A DNA stretch of 64,000 bases from Neofamilia sp964346535 (GTDB taxonomy: Bacteria > Bacillota > Clostridia > Tissierellales > Peptoniphilaceae). The position numbers and the translations under genes were made by a program. The stretch spans positions 134,756 through 198,755 of the forward strand of contig CAYFUN010000001.1 in assembly GCA_964346535.1 (NCBI GenBank), written 5' to 3'. The notes under the pieces are model-generated. The model was not told the DNA's origin, ran no database searches, and worked only from the letters and a program-made list of their open reading frames with translations. Shown here piece by piece: positions 7,895 to 17,045 of this stretch (positions are counted from its first letter, which is position 1; each line of letters opens with the position of its first letter).

Positions 7895-10097
7895 TAATAA
7901 CCTCCATAGGAGCAAGATCAACTAACAAGGTTTTCTTTTGTCCATTGTCAAATAATACTGTTACAAGCTGGTCACCAGTTGATTGATCTACTTTTTCCAC
8001 TATGCCTTTTCCCCACTTTTTGTGGTTGACTTGGTCTCCTTCTTTAAATTTATTTGTGTTTATAGAAATCGAATCATTTTCTCTTTCTTTTTTGTTTGTA
8101 TATTTGTTGCCTGTATAATTATAAGATTCAAAACCTGTAAAGAATTTACTTTCTTTAGGGACAAAAGACTTTCTACTTAAGTCTTCTTGGTCTATAGAGT
8201 CTTGAATTTCATCTAAAAATGTAGACCTTAGTTGGTATTCGTTTTTTCCAAACCTATTCCTAGCTTTTGCACAAGTTAGATATAGATCTTTTTTAGCCCT
8301 AGTTATAGCAACATACATAAGTCTTCTTTCTTCTTCTAGGTCGTCATCTTCTAAGGCATAGGCTGATGGAAATATTCCTTGTTCAAGGGCCACTAAAAAT
8401 ACTTTTTCAAATTCAAGTCCCTTGGCTGAATGGACAGTAATTAGTGAAACAGAATTTTTAAGGTCTTCAGTTTTGTCGTTGTCAGAAAGCAAGGCTACTC
8501 CAGTTAAATATTCATGAAGGTCTCCCTCTCCTCTTTTTTCAAAGTCTTCTATAGATGACCTAAACTCTTCAATGTTTTCTATTTTTGCCCTAGCTTCTAC
8601 TGTGTTTTGCTCTTCTAAAATTTTTATATATTCAATTCTGTCTAATATAAAATCTAACAAGTCAGTGATAGACATTGAGCTAGCCTTTACTTGCAAGTTG
8701 CTTATTAAATTTTTAAAATCTTCTAATTTTTTTTGGGCATTGGCATTAAATAACTTATCATATTCTTCTAAATATGATAGTGACCTAAATAGGGAAATTT
8801 GCTTTTCAATAGCAATTTGATTTAGTTTTTCAACTGTAACATCTCCAATACCACGCTTAGGAGAATTAATTATCCTTCTAAATGATACGTCATCATCTGT
8901 ATTTACAATTAGTTTTAAATAAGCCATTAAATCTTTGATTTCAGTCCTATCATAGAACTTAATTCCGCCAATTACCTTGTAAGGAATTTTTCTCTTCATT
9001 AGTTCTTCTTCAAATGATCTACTTAAAGAATTTGACCTATAGAGTATAGCAATTTCTTCAGCCTTACAGTTTTCATTAATAAGCTTTTCTATCTCATCAG
9101 CTACAAAGGCTCCTTCTTCTTGGTTATTAGCGGCAATAAAGAGTTTTGGTTTATTGCCATCTTCATTATCAGTCCAAAGGTCTTTTTTTATTCTTTGACT
9201 ATTATTTTTAATTACTTCATTGGCAGTATTTAATATATTTTTTGTCGACCTATAATTTTGAGAGAGAATAATTTTTTTTGCTCCCGCAAAATCTTTTTCG
9301 AAATTCAAAATATTATTAATATTGGCTCCTCTCCACTTATAAATTGATTGGTCAGAGTCACCAACTACACAAATATTGTTGTGAATGCCAGTTAATAATT
9401 TTATTAACTCATATTGAATATTATTGGTGTCTTGATATTCATCGACAAAAACATATCTAAATCTTTCTTGATAGTATTTTCTTGCCATCTTATCTGAATT
9501 TAGTAATTCAATTGTCTTTATTATTAGATCATCAAAATCAAAGGCATTATTTTCTACAAGCTTTCTTTGATAGGCCTTGTATAGAGTTAAAATAGCCTTG
9601 TCTATTGGGTTACTAGCAAATTTTTCAAACTCAGCTGGTGAAATTCCTTCATTTTTCATAGATGATATTTTTTCTTGGACAAATTTAGGAGAAAATATCT
9701 TTTCGTCAAGATTCGCTTCTTTGATACATTCTTTAATTAATGTTTTTTGATCACTTGTATCATATATAGAAAAGTTTTTGTTATAACCTGGAAGGTTTAA
9801 ATCTCTTCTTAAAATTCTTACACAAATAGAATGAAAGGTTCCAATCCACATAGCAGAAACGTTAAAGTCTAGTAGCTTTGAAACTCTATCTTTCATTTCA
9901 CTAGCTGCCTTGTTAGTAAAGGTAAAGGCAAGGATTTCTTGTGGGTGAACATTTTTTTCTTCTATTAAATAGGCGATTTTTGTTGTAACAACTCTAGTTT
10001 TTCCACTTCCAGCGCCTGCTAAAATTAAAATAGGTCCTTCAATATTTTCAACTGCAGCCCTTTGTACATCATTTAATTCATTTAAAATACTTTCCAT
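7887..10097 (-). CDS. pcrA: ATP-dependent DNA helicase PcrA (UvrD/Rep family, SF1)
   Basis: PcrA is a 3'-5' superfamily 1 helicase for repair and for clearing obstacles from DNA. The 736 residues fit the family. Seen: Q-motif region, Walker A GAGSGKT (28-34), Walker B VDEYQDTN, GDSDQSIYKWRGA (motif III), VSLITVHSAKGLEFEKVFL (motif V region) and RRLMYVAITRAKKDLYL (motif VI). The C-terminal end has a short Tudor-like segment (VNHKKWGKGIVEKV), typical of PcrA, which in other species binds RNA polymerase. A GGAGG site precedes the ATG. It overlaps ligA by 8 bases. Confidence 0.97.
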   Translation of the reverse strand: MESILNELNDVQRAAVENIEGPILILAGAGSGKTRVVTTKIAYLIEEKNVHPQEILAFTFTNKAASEMKDRVSKLLDFNVSAMWIGTFHSICVRILRRDLNLPGYNKNFSIYDTSDQKTLIKECIKEANLDEKIFSPKFVQEKISSMKNEGISPAEFEKFASNPIDKAILTLYKAYQRKLVENNAFDFDDLIIKTIELLNSDKMARKYYQERFRYVFVDEYQDTNNIQYELIKLLTGIHNNICVVGDSDQSIYKWRGANINNILNFEKDFAGAKKIILSQNYRSTKNILNTANEVIKNNSQRIKKDLWTDNEDGNKPKLFIAANNQEEGAFVADEIEKLINENCKAEEIAILYRSNSLSRSFEEELMKRKIPYKVIGGIKFYDRTEIKDLMAYLKLIVNTDDDVSFRRIINSPKRGIGDVTVEKLNQIAIEKQISLFRSLSYLEEYDKLFNANAQKKLEDFKNLISNLQVKASSMSITDLLDFILDRIEYIKILEEQNTVEARAKIENIEEFRSSIEDFEKRGEGDLHEYLTGVALLSDNDKTEDLKNSVSLITVHSAKGLEFEKVFLVALEQGIFPSAYALEDDDLEEERRLMYVAITRAKKDLYLTCAKARNRFGKNEYQLRSTFLDEIQDSIDQEDLSRKSFVPKESKFFTGFESYNYTGNKYTNKKERENDSISINTNKFKEGDQVNHKKWGKGIVEKVDQSTGDQLVTVLFDNGQKKTLLVDLAPMEVIND

Positions 10098-10156
10098 AAG
10101 GCCTCCTTTTTATAAATATATTATCATAAAACTTTACAAGAAACTAACTAAATCAC

Positions 10157-10183
10157 AAAAAAAGGACAGACTTAAATCTGTCC
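10157..10183 (-). terminator. Intrinsic terminator after deoD
   Basis: On the minus strand a 7-bp stem GGACAGA/TCTGTCC (10177-10183 with 10164-10170) with a 6-base loop is followed by seven T. It separates deoD from pcrA, so pcrA-ligA need their own promoter within 10098-10156; no convincing one was identified. Confidence 0.85.
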
Positions 10184-10197
10184 ATATGATATATTAT

Positions 10198-10899
10198 TTA
10201 AGCTAGTTCTAAAGCAATTTCCATCATCTTAGTAAAAGTAGTTTCTCTTTCTTTTGGAGTAGTTGCTTCTTGTGAAACTAGTGAATCTGAAACTGTTAAA
10301 ATTGTTAAAGCATTTACTCCTGCCTTTGCAGCATTGGCATAAAGGGCATAGGCTTCCATTTCAACTCCTAAGACACCAATATCAGCCCATTTTTTCCATA
10401 CTTCTGGGTGGTCATTATAGAAAATATCAGATGATAAAATATTTCCAACTCTTACCTTATAATTTTTATCATCAGCAATTTTTTTAGCCTTTTCTAAAAG
10501 TTCAAAGGACGCAATAGCTGAAAATGTTCCTGGCAGTTCATACTGGCTTGCAAAATTAGAATTTGTACAGGCTCCTTGGGCCAAAATAATATCATGAATT
10601 TTTACATCTTCTTGATAAGACCCACAAGATCCAACTCTAATTAAGTTTTTAACTCCATAAAAGTGAATTAATTCATAAGAATATATTCCCATAGAAGGCA
10701 TACCCATTCCTGTTCCCATAACAGAAACTTCTTTTCCCTTGTACTTTCCTGTGTAGCCTAGCATATTTCTAACTGAATTAAATTCTACTACATCTTCTAA
10801 AAAATTCTCTGCAATAAACTTAGCCCTAAGTGGGTCTCCTGGTAATAAAACTGTTTCTGCAATTTGTCCTTTTTTAGCTTGATTGTGAGCTGTTGTCAT
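10198..10899 (-). CDS. deoD: Purine-nucleoside phosphorylase, DeoD type
   Basis: DeoD cleaves purine (deoxy)nucleosides with phosphate to the free base and (deoxy)ribose-1-phosphate, for salvage. The 233 residues match the hexameric bacterial family. Seen: LPGDPLRAKFIAE near the N-terminus, RVGSCG, GVLGVEMEAYAL and the late TVSD segment with the catalytic Asp. AAAGGAG precedes the ATG. A small GNAT gene lies 27 bases upstream, and a terminator ends the unit. Together with apt elsewhere in the window it supplies purine salvage. Confidence 0.96.
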   Translation of the reverse strand: MTTAHNQAKKGQIAETVLLPGDPLRAKFIAENFLEDVVEFNSVRNMLGYTGKYKGKEVSVMGTGMGMPSMGIYSYELIHFYGVKNLIRVGSCGSYQEDVKIHDIILAQGACTNSNFASQYELPGTFSAIASFELLEKAKKIADDKNYKVRVGNILSSDIFYNDHPEVWKKWADIGVLGVEMEAYALYANAAKAGVNALTILTVSDSLVSQEATTPKERETTFTKMMEIALELA

Positions 10900-10926
10900 A
10901 ATGTTCTCCTTTCGATGCTTTAAATT

Positions 10927-11175
10927 TTATAATAAATCTTCATTTATTCTATTGGTTGTTTCAATAAATTTTGGGTCAAAGTAATAACTGTTTTCCTTAG
11001 CAAAAACAAGTAGACTTTTTAAAAGATCGCTGGCGATGCCTTGACCTTTTAAATGGCTAACCACCTCTATATTATTTATAATAACTTTTTCATTTTCAAT
11101 TTCATAAGAAAGCTGAGCTAAAGGTTCTTTGGGATTACCAATAAAAAACCTATTTTCTTCTTGGACAATATCCAT
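10927..11175 (-). CDS. Small GNAT-fold N-acetyltransferase-like protein (YjdJ type)
   Basis: An 82-residue protein resembling the short acetyltransferase family PF14542, which keeps only the acetyl-CoA-binding core. Seen: a beta segment with NNIEVVSHLKGQGIASDLL, where the K-G-Q-G-I-A stretch is the acetyl-CoA pyrophosphate loop, and a C-terminal D-P-K-F motif. The substrate is unknown. It lies 25 bases after ribF and 27 before deoD, so it is probably co-transcribed; a functional link is not evident. Confidence 0.75.
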   Translation of the reverse strand: MDIVQEENRFFIGNPKEPLAQLSYEIENEKVIINNIEVVSHLKGQGIASDLLKSLLVFAKENSYYFDPKFIETTNRINEDLL

Positions 11176-11199
11176 AAATCTATCCTCAATTATATCAGT

Positions 11200-12129
11200 T
11201 TATTCTAATTCAAATTTACCATTCTTTATTAAGTCTATGTCTCTTAAAATATTTTTGGTCATTTCTTCAGTTGAAGAAAATTTGAGCATAGGCCTTATTT
11301 TCTTTATAAAGCGAATTTCTATATCTTTGTTATAAATATTTTCTTTAAAGTTTATTATATGGGCTTCTACCTTCAATTCTTTTTCATCTAAGGTATAATT
11401 TTTACCAAGGCTTGTTGCTGCAATATATTTTTTATTGTCTATAAAAACCTCACTTGCATAAACTCCTTCACTTGGAAGAACATAGTCAGTAGCCAGTTGA
11501 ATATTAGCTGTTGGAAAACCTAAAGTAGACCCAAGTTTTTTCCCTGGAACAACTTTTCCATCAAGGATATAGGGTCTATTTAATAGGGCTTCTGCCTTTG
11601 CAAGTTTGTTATCTTTTATATAGGACTTTATAATAGTCGAAGATACAACTTCATTATCAAATTTCTCTGCCTCACTAATATTAACTGAAAAATTATCGCT
11701 TGCAAAGGATTTTAATAAATCTGTATCTCCCCTTGCCTCTTTCCCAAAACTATAATCATAGCCAACAAAAACTCCACATACATTTAAATTATCTTTGAGA
11801 AAGTATATAAACTCTTCAGCTTGAAAATTTTTTATCTCGTCAAAGTTTATTATAAAAACTAGGTCAACTTCACTTGCCTCTAATATTTTTATCTTTTGAT
11901 CTAAGGTTGTCAGTTGCTTTTGTTTTGAAAGATAAATACTGTTATTAGTATGACTTTCAAATAATAAGACAGCTGAATTTACCTTGAATTTTTTACTTTG
12001 GCCTACTAGATTATCAATTATTTTCATGTGGCCTCTATGAAGGCCGTCAAAGTTTCCAAGGGCAATATAGGATTTTTCAATTTTTAATTTTGCATTTTTA
12101 TCAATATTAATTACTTTCATCTTATACAT
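11200..12129 (-). CDS. ribF: Bifunctional riboflavin kinase / FAD synthetase
   Basis: RibF turns riboflavin into FMN and then FAD. The 309-residue protein has an N-terminal nucleotidyltransferase domain with GNFDGLHRGH (HxGH class) and a C-terminal flavokinase domain with PGKKLGSTLGFPTANIQ. The frame starts inside the end of truB (8-base overlap). A second ATG three codons later (12120) is also possible; neither has a clear ribosome binding site, suggesting coupling to truB. The truB-ribF pair is conserved in Firmicutes. No FMN riboswitch is seen here. Confidence 0.95.
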   Translation of the reverse strand: MYKMKVINIDKNAKLKIEKSYIALGNFDGLHRGHMKIIDNLVGQSKKFKVNSAVLLFESHTNNSIYLSKQKQLTTLDQKIKILEASEVDLVFIINFDEIKNFQAEEFIYFLKDNLNVCGVFVGYDYSFGKEARGDTDLLKSFASDNFSVNISEAEKFDNEVVSSTIIKSYIKDNKLAKAEALLNRPYILDGKVVPGKKLGSTLGFPTANIQLATDYVLPSEGVYASEVFIDNKKYIAATSLGKNYTLDEKELKVEAHIINFKENIYNKDIEIRFIKKIRPMLKFSSTEEMTKNILRDIDLIKNGKFELE

Positions 12130-13009
12130 ATAGGTGCTTAGTTAATTTAAGCATAGTCCCCTTTGCTGTTGTAAATATATTAGCGATTCCCAATATTTTA
12201 TTTTGTTCATAAATGAGATAAGTTCCATTTTTGTATTGACTTTTTAAAGGCTCAGTCATTCCGTTTTTTAACCTCTGTATAAGGGCTTCATCGGAAAGAG
12301 TTATTTTTTCTATATCTAAATGGATATCGTCTATATCAATTATCCTTGATCTAATAAAATCTTCATCTTCATTGATAAGATCGACTGCTTGGTCTATAGA
12401 AAATCCACTACAATGAACTCTCTCTAAGTCAGACATATAAGCATAATTGCCAAGAGCCCTTCCAATATCATCTACTAAAGTTCTGATATAAGTGCCTGCT
12501 GAAACCTGGGTTTTTATTTTAGCTTCTTGATTTTCAAAAGAAAAATCTAAAAGCTCAATTGAATAGATAGTTGTTTGTCTTTCTTTTCGCTCTATACTTA
12601 TACCCTGTCTGGCCAAATCATAAAGCCTTTGTCCCTTATATTTTAAAGCTGAATACATTGGTGGAATTTGTGTAATTTCCCCAACAAAATCATTTAAAAT
12701 CATATTTAGGTCATCAATTGACACTTTTTCATCAGTCGACTCAGTTACCTTGCCTTCGGCGTCTAAAGTATCTGTAGCCTTTCCAAATATAATACTAGCT
12801 ATATAAGTTTTTTTCTCTTTTTGTAAATATTCAATCGTCTTTGTTGCTCTGCCTAAGCAGACAACTAAAACGCCTGAAGCTAAAAGGTCTAGGGTCCCTG
12901 AATGGCCAACTTTTTTTTGATTGAAAATCTTTTTTACCATACGGACATAATCAGTAGACCCAATGCCCTTTCTTTTATTTACTACTAAAAATCCATTATA
13001 ATCTGTCAT
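12122..13009 (-). CDS. truB: tRNA pseudouridine-55 synthase TruB
   Basis: TruB makes pseudouridine at position 55 of the T loop of tRNAs. The 295-residue length is normal. The catalytic Asp is D41 in GHSGTLDLLASGVL, where most homologues have GTLDPLATGVL; the Asp itself is kept. A C-terminal PUA-like region follows. It overlaps nrnA upstream by 14 bases and ribF downstream by 8, so it sits in the long rimP-nusA-ylxR-infB-rbfA-nrnA-truB-ribF unit. Confidence 0.96.
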   Translation of the reverse strand: MTDYNGFLVVNKRKGIGSTDYVRMVKKIFNQKKVGHSGTLDLLASGVLVVCLGRATKTIEYLQKEKKTYIASIIFGKATDTLDAEGKVTESTDEKVSIDDLNMILNDFVGEITQIPPMYSALKYKGQRLYDLARQGISIERKERQTTIYSIELLDFSFENQEAKIKTQVSAGTYIRTLVDDIGRALGNYAYMSDLERVHCSGFSIDQAVDLINEDEDFIRSRIIDIDDIHLDIEKITLSDEALIQRLKNGMTEPLKSQYKNGTYLIYEQNKILGIANIFTTAKGTMLKLTKHLYV

Positions 13010-13934
13010 AATTATTTAAAATCTCTTCAATAGCTTTGTCTAAGTTCTTTTCTAAAATTGTAAAACCAGCGGCCTTTATATGGCCTCCTCCAGAAAACTT
13101 TTGAGCCAGTTCAGCTACGTTTTTATCAAACTTACTTCTCAAACTTCCCTTAAAGCCACCATCAATTTCTTTTAATACCATGGCAACTTCAATTCCATCA
13201 ATGTCTCTAATAAATTCAACACTTCCGTCAGCATCTGATTCAACTGCTCCAAGTTTCTTTAAGTCTTCTTTTAAAATATAGGAATAAGCAAAGGCTCTTT
13301 TTTTATCTATTACAAGTCTATTTAAAATAGTAGATAAAACCTTTACTTTTTCTAGACTATTTTTTGAATATAAATTTGTGTTTATTTTATTTAGATCAAT
13401 TCCAAATTCAAGTAACTCTGCAGCAATTTTGAAAGTCCGTGTTGTACACGAATCATACTTAAAAGAACCAGTGTCAGAAGATATTGCTGTATATATTGAT
13501 TCTGCAATATTTATATCTATAGGTAAGTCATAGGCCTTAATTAGCTCGTATAACACTTCTCCAGTAGATGAATAATCTGCTTTAACAATGTTTAGATCAA
13601 AGTCTAAGTTGTTTGAGATGTGATGGTCAATATTAATTTTATATTTGGCCTTGTTTACTATATCTTGTCCTGGACCAAATCTATCTATGCTTGAAGAGTC
13701 TAAGGTAATTAATAAGTCAAAATCTTTTTCCCATTCCTTACTTAGTTTATCAATCCCATATAAAAATTTTAAGTTATATGGGATTTCATCTAAACAAATA
13801 GCTCTTACATCTTTTCCTAACTGCCTTAAGGATTCAGCTAGGCCTGTAAGACAGCCTAAGTTGTCTCCATCTGGACTAACATGTGAAATTAATGCAATAG
13901 TAGTAGCTTGATCAATATAGGCTCTAAAATCCAT
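12996..13934 (-). CDS. nrnA: DHH-family phosphoesterase NrnA (nanoRNase / pAp phosphatase)
   Basis: NrnA-type enzymes degrade very short oligoribonucleotides and often dephosphorylate 3'-phosphoadenosine 5'-phosphate, replacing Orn in Firmicutes. The 312 residues include the metal motifs HVSPDGDN (near residue 18), LDSSSIDRFG and NIDHHISN (DHH). The C-terminal DHHA1 domain ends with SGGGHIKAAGF, the substrate-binding GGGH. It lies 2 bases after rbfA and overlaps truB. This rbfA-nrnA-truB-ribF order is usual for the group. Confidence 0.94.
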   Translation of the reverse strand: MDFRAYIDQATTIALISHVSPDGDNLGCLTGLAESLRQLGKDVRAICLDEIPYNLKFLYGIDKLSKEWEKDFDLLITLDSSSIDRFGPGQDIVNKAKYKINIDHHISNNLDFDLNIVKADYSSTGEVLYELIKAYDLPIDINIAESIYTAISSDTGSFKYDSCTTRTFKIAAELLEFGIDLNKINTNLYSKNSLEKVKVLSTILNRLVIDKKRAFAYSYILKEDLKKLGAVESDADGSVEFIRDIDGIEVAMVLKEIDGGFKGSLRSKFDKNVAELAQKFSGGGHIKAAGFTILEKNLDKAIEEILNNYDRL

Positions 13935-13936
13935 TG

Positions 13937-14284
13937 TTAGTGGTCCTCATTTGCCTTTTCAATTTTTTCAAAAAGTTCAAAAGATTTTTCTATTGAATCA
14001 TCTTCTACAAAAATTAATTCTGGCATTATTCTAAGTTTTAAGTCCTTAGAAATCTCTCTTTTTATAAAACCTTTTGCTGATTCTAATCCTTTAACTGTAT
14101 CAGCTCTCTTGCTGTCATCTATAGTTGAGATATAAATTTTTGCTATAGAATAGTCATTAGTTAAGTCTACATGAGTTACACTAGCTAAAGAATCAATTCT
14201 TGGATCTTTTAAGCCGTCTAAAATAAGCTTAGATACAGTTTTTTTAATTTCTTCTGCAATTCTTCTTACTCTTTTTTCACTCAT
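13937..14284 (-). CDS. rbfA: Ribosome-binding factor A
   Basis: RbfA helps mature the 30S subunit by binding near the 5' end of 16S rRNA and matters for cold adaptation. The 115-residue protein has the KH-like fold with a conserved N-terminal RVRRIAEEIKKTVS segment and the middle SVTHVDLTNDYSIAKIYIS. Its ATG overlaps the infB stop as ATGA, which couples the two. It is short at the C-terminus, as in many Firmicutes. Confidence 0.96.
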   Translation of the reverse strand: MSEKRVRRIAEEIKKTVSKLILDGLKDPRIDSLASVTHVDLTNDYSIAKIYISTIDDSKRADTVKGLESAKGFIKREISKDLKLRIMPELIFVEDDSIEKSFELFEKIEKANEDH

Positions 14285-16755
14285 CTTTTAACTTCCTCCA
14301 TTATTGATGCTTCAATAATATCGCCTACCTTAAGATCATTAAAGTCGTCAATACCAATTCCACATTCATAGCCTGTTGCTACTTCTCTAACATCATCTTT
14401 AAATCTCTTTAGGGAAGAAACATTTCCTTGGTGGATTATAATATCATCTCTTAAAATTTGTACTAAAGAATCTCTAGTAATCTTCCCTGAGATTACATAG
14501 CCACCTGCAATAATGCTGCCATTTGGTAATTTGAAGGTGTCTCTAACCTCACATCTACCAATGAAGTTCTCTACAAACTCAGGAGCATGCATACCCTTTA
14601 CAGCATTTTCTAGGTCTTCTATTGCCTTGTAAATTACTGTATAAGTCCTTATATCAACTTCTTCTTTTTTAGCAAGTTCTAGAGAGTTGTTATTAGGTCT
14701 AACATTGAAGCCAATAATTATAGCATCAGATGCTTTGGCTAAAGTTATATCAGACTCTGTAATTCCTCCAACTGCTGAGTGAATTATGTTGATTTTAACT
14801 TCATCTGTAGATAATTTTAGTATTGATTGGCAAACTGCTTCAACACTTCCCTTGACGTCTCCTTTAACAACTAAGTTTAAGTCTTTAAGTGATCCTTCCT
14901 TAATCTTAGAGAATATATCATCTAAGGATACTTTAGTTGCTCTAAATTGCTCTTCTTTTTCTCTTTCGTGAACTGTTTCAGCAAAAGTACGAGCTGATTT
15001 TTCATCTTTAAAGACATATAGAAGATCACCAGCATTTGGAACTTCAGATAATCCCTGAATTTCTACAGCCATTGAAGGACCAGCTTTTTTAACATTTTTA
15101 CCCTTGTCATTTGTCATTGCCCTAATTCTACCTGATGAAGAGCCAGACGCAACATTGTCTCCAACTTTTAAAGTACCATTTTGGACTAAAACAGTTGCAA
15201 CTGGGCCACGTCCAACATCAAGTTGAGCTTCTATTACTGAGCATACAGCTTCTCTATTAGGATTAGCTTTAAGTTCTAAAACTTCAGCTACTAATAAAAC
15301 CATTTCTAATAGTTCATCAATACCTTCGCCTGTCTTTGCAGAAACTGGAACCATAATCGTATCTCCGCCCCAGTCTTCAGCTAGAATATTTTGTTCTGCT
15401 AATTCTTGCTTAACTCTTTCAGGATTAGCTGTAGGTTTATCAATTTTATTTATAGCAACAATTATTGGAACACCAGCAGATTTAGAGTGAGAAATAGCTT
15501 CTATAGTTTGAGGCATAACTCCATCGTCTGCTGCAACAACTAAGATGGCTATATCTGTTACTTGAGCGCCTCTCATTCTCATTGTTGTAAAGGCTTCGTG
15601 TCCAGGTGTGTCTAAAAATGTTATTTTTTCGTCTCCAGACCTTACTGTGTATGCTCCTATGTGTTGGGTAATTCCACCTGCTTCACCTGCAGTAACTTTT
15701 GTAGATTTGATTTTATCAAGTAGGGATGTCTTTCCATGGTCAACATGGCCCATTACTGTAACAACAGGTGCTCTTTTAACTAAATCTTCTTCTTTATCTT
15801 CATGATCTAGATCAAACAATTCTTCAACTGGAACTTCTACTTCAGGTTCAGGTTTTTCAATTTCTATTCCCATTTCTAAAGCAAGTAAGTCTACTACATC
15901 TTCGTCTAAATTTTGGTTAATAGTCGCCATAACTCCTAGACCCATTAATTTAGTAATAACTTCAGATGTTGTTGATTCTATAGCCTCACTAAATTCTTTA
16001 ACACTAATTGGGAAAGTAACCTTGTAGACCTTATCTTTCTCGACTTTATCTTCTTTTTTTGCAGCTTTCTTTTGCTTGCTAACAGTATTTCCTGTCTTCT
16101 TTGTAAGGTCTCTTTTAAAGTGTTTTATTTCATTTTCATCACTATAAAACTTATTTTCTCTTTTAGATTGTTTTTGCTTTTGCTTAGACTTAGAAAGTTT
16201 TTTATTGCTTTTATCCTTGTTTGGTTCTAAGTCTTCTATAGGACTTTCCTCTTGTTGGAATCTATTGTTAGACTTTTTATGGTTTTTGTCCTTGCTAAAA
16301 GAAGAGTTGTCGTTAGGTTTTTGTGAAAATTTCTTTCCTTTACGGTCTCTATTTTCTATATTTGATTTTTCTTTATCTTGTTTACTCTTAGCTTGTTTGT
16401 CTGGAGTTTTTTCTACTGTTTTATTTTTATCTTTCTTTTCTTCCATAGCAGCTTTGCTCTTTGATTCTTCTTTAAGCTTTTCTTCTCTTTTTATTTCTTC
16501 TAATTTTTGTTTTTCTTCAGCTTCTTTTGTAAGCTTCTTTTCAATTTCTTCAATATTTACCCTAGGATTTGCCTTCTTTTTAGACTTTGTGTCTTTAGGG
16601 CTATTGTTGGCGTTAATAGCATCTTTAATTTTTTTGGCTTCATCATCAGTTAGGGTTGACATAGAGTTGGCTATATCAATATCTAATTCTTTTCCTATTC
16701 TAACAACCTCTCTGTTGTCTAATTTTAAATTTCTTGCAAGCTCATGTACTCTCAA
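14281..16755 (-). CDS. infB: Translation initiation factor IF-2
   Basis: IF-2 is the GTPase that brings initiator fMet-tRNA to the 30S subunit. It has 824 residues: a small IF2N domain, a long Lys/Glu-rich low-complexity linker (about 45-260), then the G domain with GHVDHGKT near residue 335 and NKIDK, then domains II-IV. The start is taken as TTG at 16755, giving RVHELARNL, because GGAGGTG lies 6 bases upstream; an in-frame TTG five codons earlier overlaps that site. The linker gives rise to a long spurious frame on the other strand. ylxQ, normally between ylxR and infB, is absent. Confidence 0.97.
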   Translation of the reverse strand: MRVHELARNLKLDNREVVRIGKELDIDIANSMSTLTDDEAKKIKDAINANNSPKDTKSKKKANPRVNIEEIEKKLTKEAEEKQKLEEIKREEKLKEESKSKAAMEEKKDKNKTVEKTPDKQAKSKQDKEKSNIENRDRKGKKFSQKPNDNSSFSKDKNHKKSNNRFQQEESPIEDLEPNKDKSNKKLSKSKQKQKQSKRENKFYSDENEIKHFKRDLTKKTGNTVSKQKKAAKKEDKVEKDKVYKVTFPISVKEFSEAIESTTSEVITKLMGLGVMATINQNLDEDVVDLLALEMGIEIEKPEPEVEVPVEELFDLDHEDKEEDLVKRAPVVTVMGHVDHGKTSLLDKIKSTKVTAGEAGGITQHIGAYTVRSGDEKITFLDTPGHEAFTTMRMRGAQVTDIAILVVAADDGVMPQTIEAISHSKSAGVPIIVAINKIDKPTANPERVKQELAEQNILAEDWGGDTIMVPVSAKTGEGIDELLEMVLLVAEVLELKANPNREAVCSVIEAQLDVGRGPVATVLVQNGTLKVGDNVASGSSSGRIRAMTNDKGKNVKKAGPSMAVEIQGLSEVPNAGDLLYVFKDEKSARTFAETVHEREKEEQFRATKVSLDDIFSKIKEGSLKDLNLVVKGDVKGSVEAVCQSILKLSTDEVKINIIHSAVGGITESDITLAKASDAIIIGFNVRPNNNSLELAKKEEVDIRTYTVIYKAIEDLENAVKGMHAPEFVENFIGRCEVRDTFKLPNGSIIAGGYVISGKITRDSLVQILRDDIIIHQGNVSSLKRFKDDVREVATGYECGIGIDDFNDLKVGDIIEASIMEEVKR

Positions 16756-16774
16756 ATACAACACCTCCAAAGTG

Positions 16775-17038
16775 TTATTCTTCTATAACTTTATTTAATT
16801 CATCATAAATTTCCTTATTAATTTTACATTTTAAACTACGTTCTAATTCTTTGTTAGTAAAAGCTTTTTCTAGGCAGCTAGAATCTTTATGAATGTAGAC
16901 TCCCCTGCCATTTGCCTTACCACTTTCATCAATAAAAATATTGTCGGTTTTATCCTTAACAATGCGAATAAGGTCATTTTTTTCAGCGCTTTCTTTACAA
17001 CCAACACATTTTCTAATTGGAATCTTTTTAGCTTTCAT
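16775..17038 (-). CDS. ylxR: YlxR family RNA-binding protein (DUF448)
   Basis: YlxR is a small nucleic-acid-binding protein of the nusA-infB operon; in other species it is linked to RNase P and to transcription of housekeeping genes. The 87 residues show the signature RKCVGCKE near residue 9 and GRGVYIHKDSSC in the middle. The GGTGATC site precedes the ATG. It follows nusA by 7 bases. Its usual companion, the L7Ae-like ylxQ, is not found between it and infB. Confidence 0.92.
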   Translation of the reverse strand: MKAKKIPIRKCVGCKESAEKNDLIRIVKDKTDNIFIDESGKANGRGVYIHKDSSCLEKAFTNKELERSLKCKINKEIYDELNKVIEE

Positions 17039-17045
17039 AGATCAC

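Noticed and set aside
10098..10156. Promoter for pcrA-ligA
   Set aside because: TAATAT and TTGTAA or TTAGTT occur, but the spacings (10 or 18) and matches are too poor to call.
16205..16798. Long plus-strand open frame (197 codons) opposite infB
   Set aside because: It lies wholly opposite the Lys/Glu-rich linker of infB, whose codons read as Ser/Leu/Phe on the other strand. No ribosome binding site or recognisable domain.
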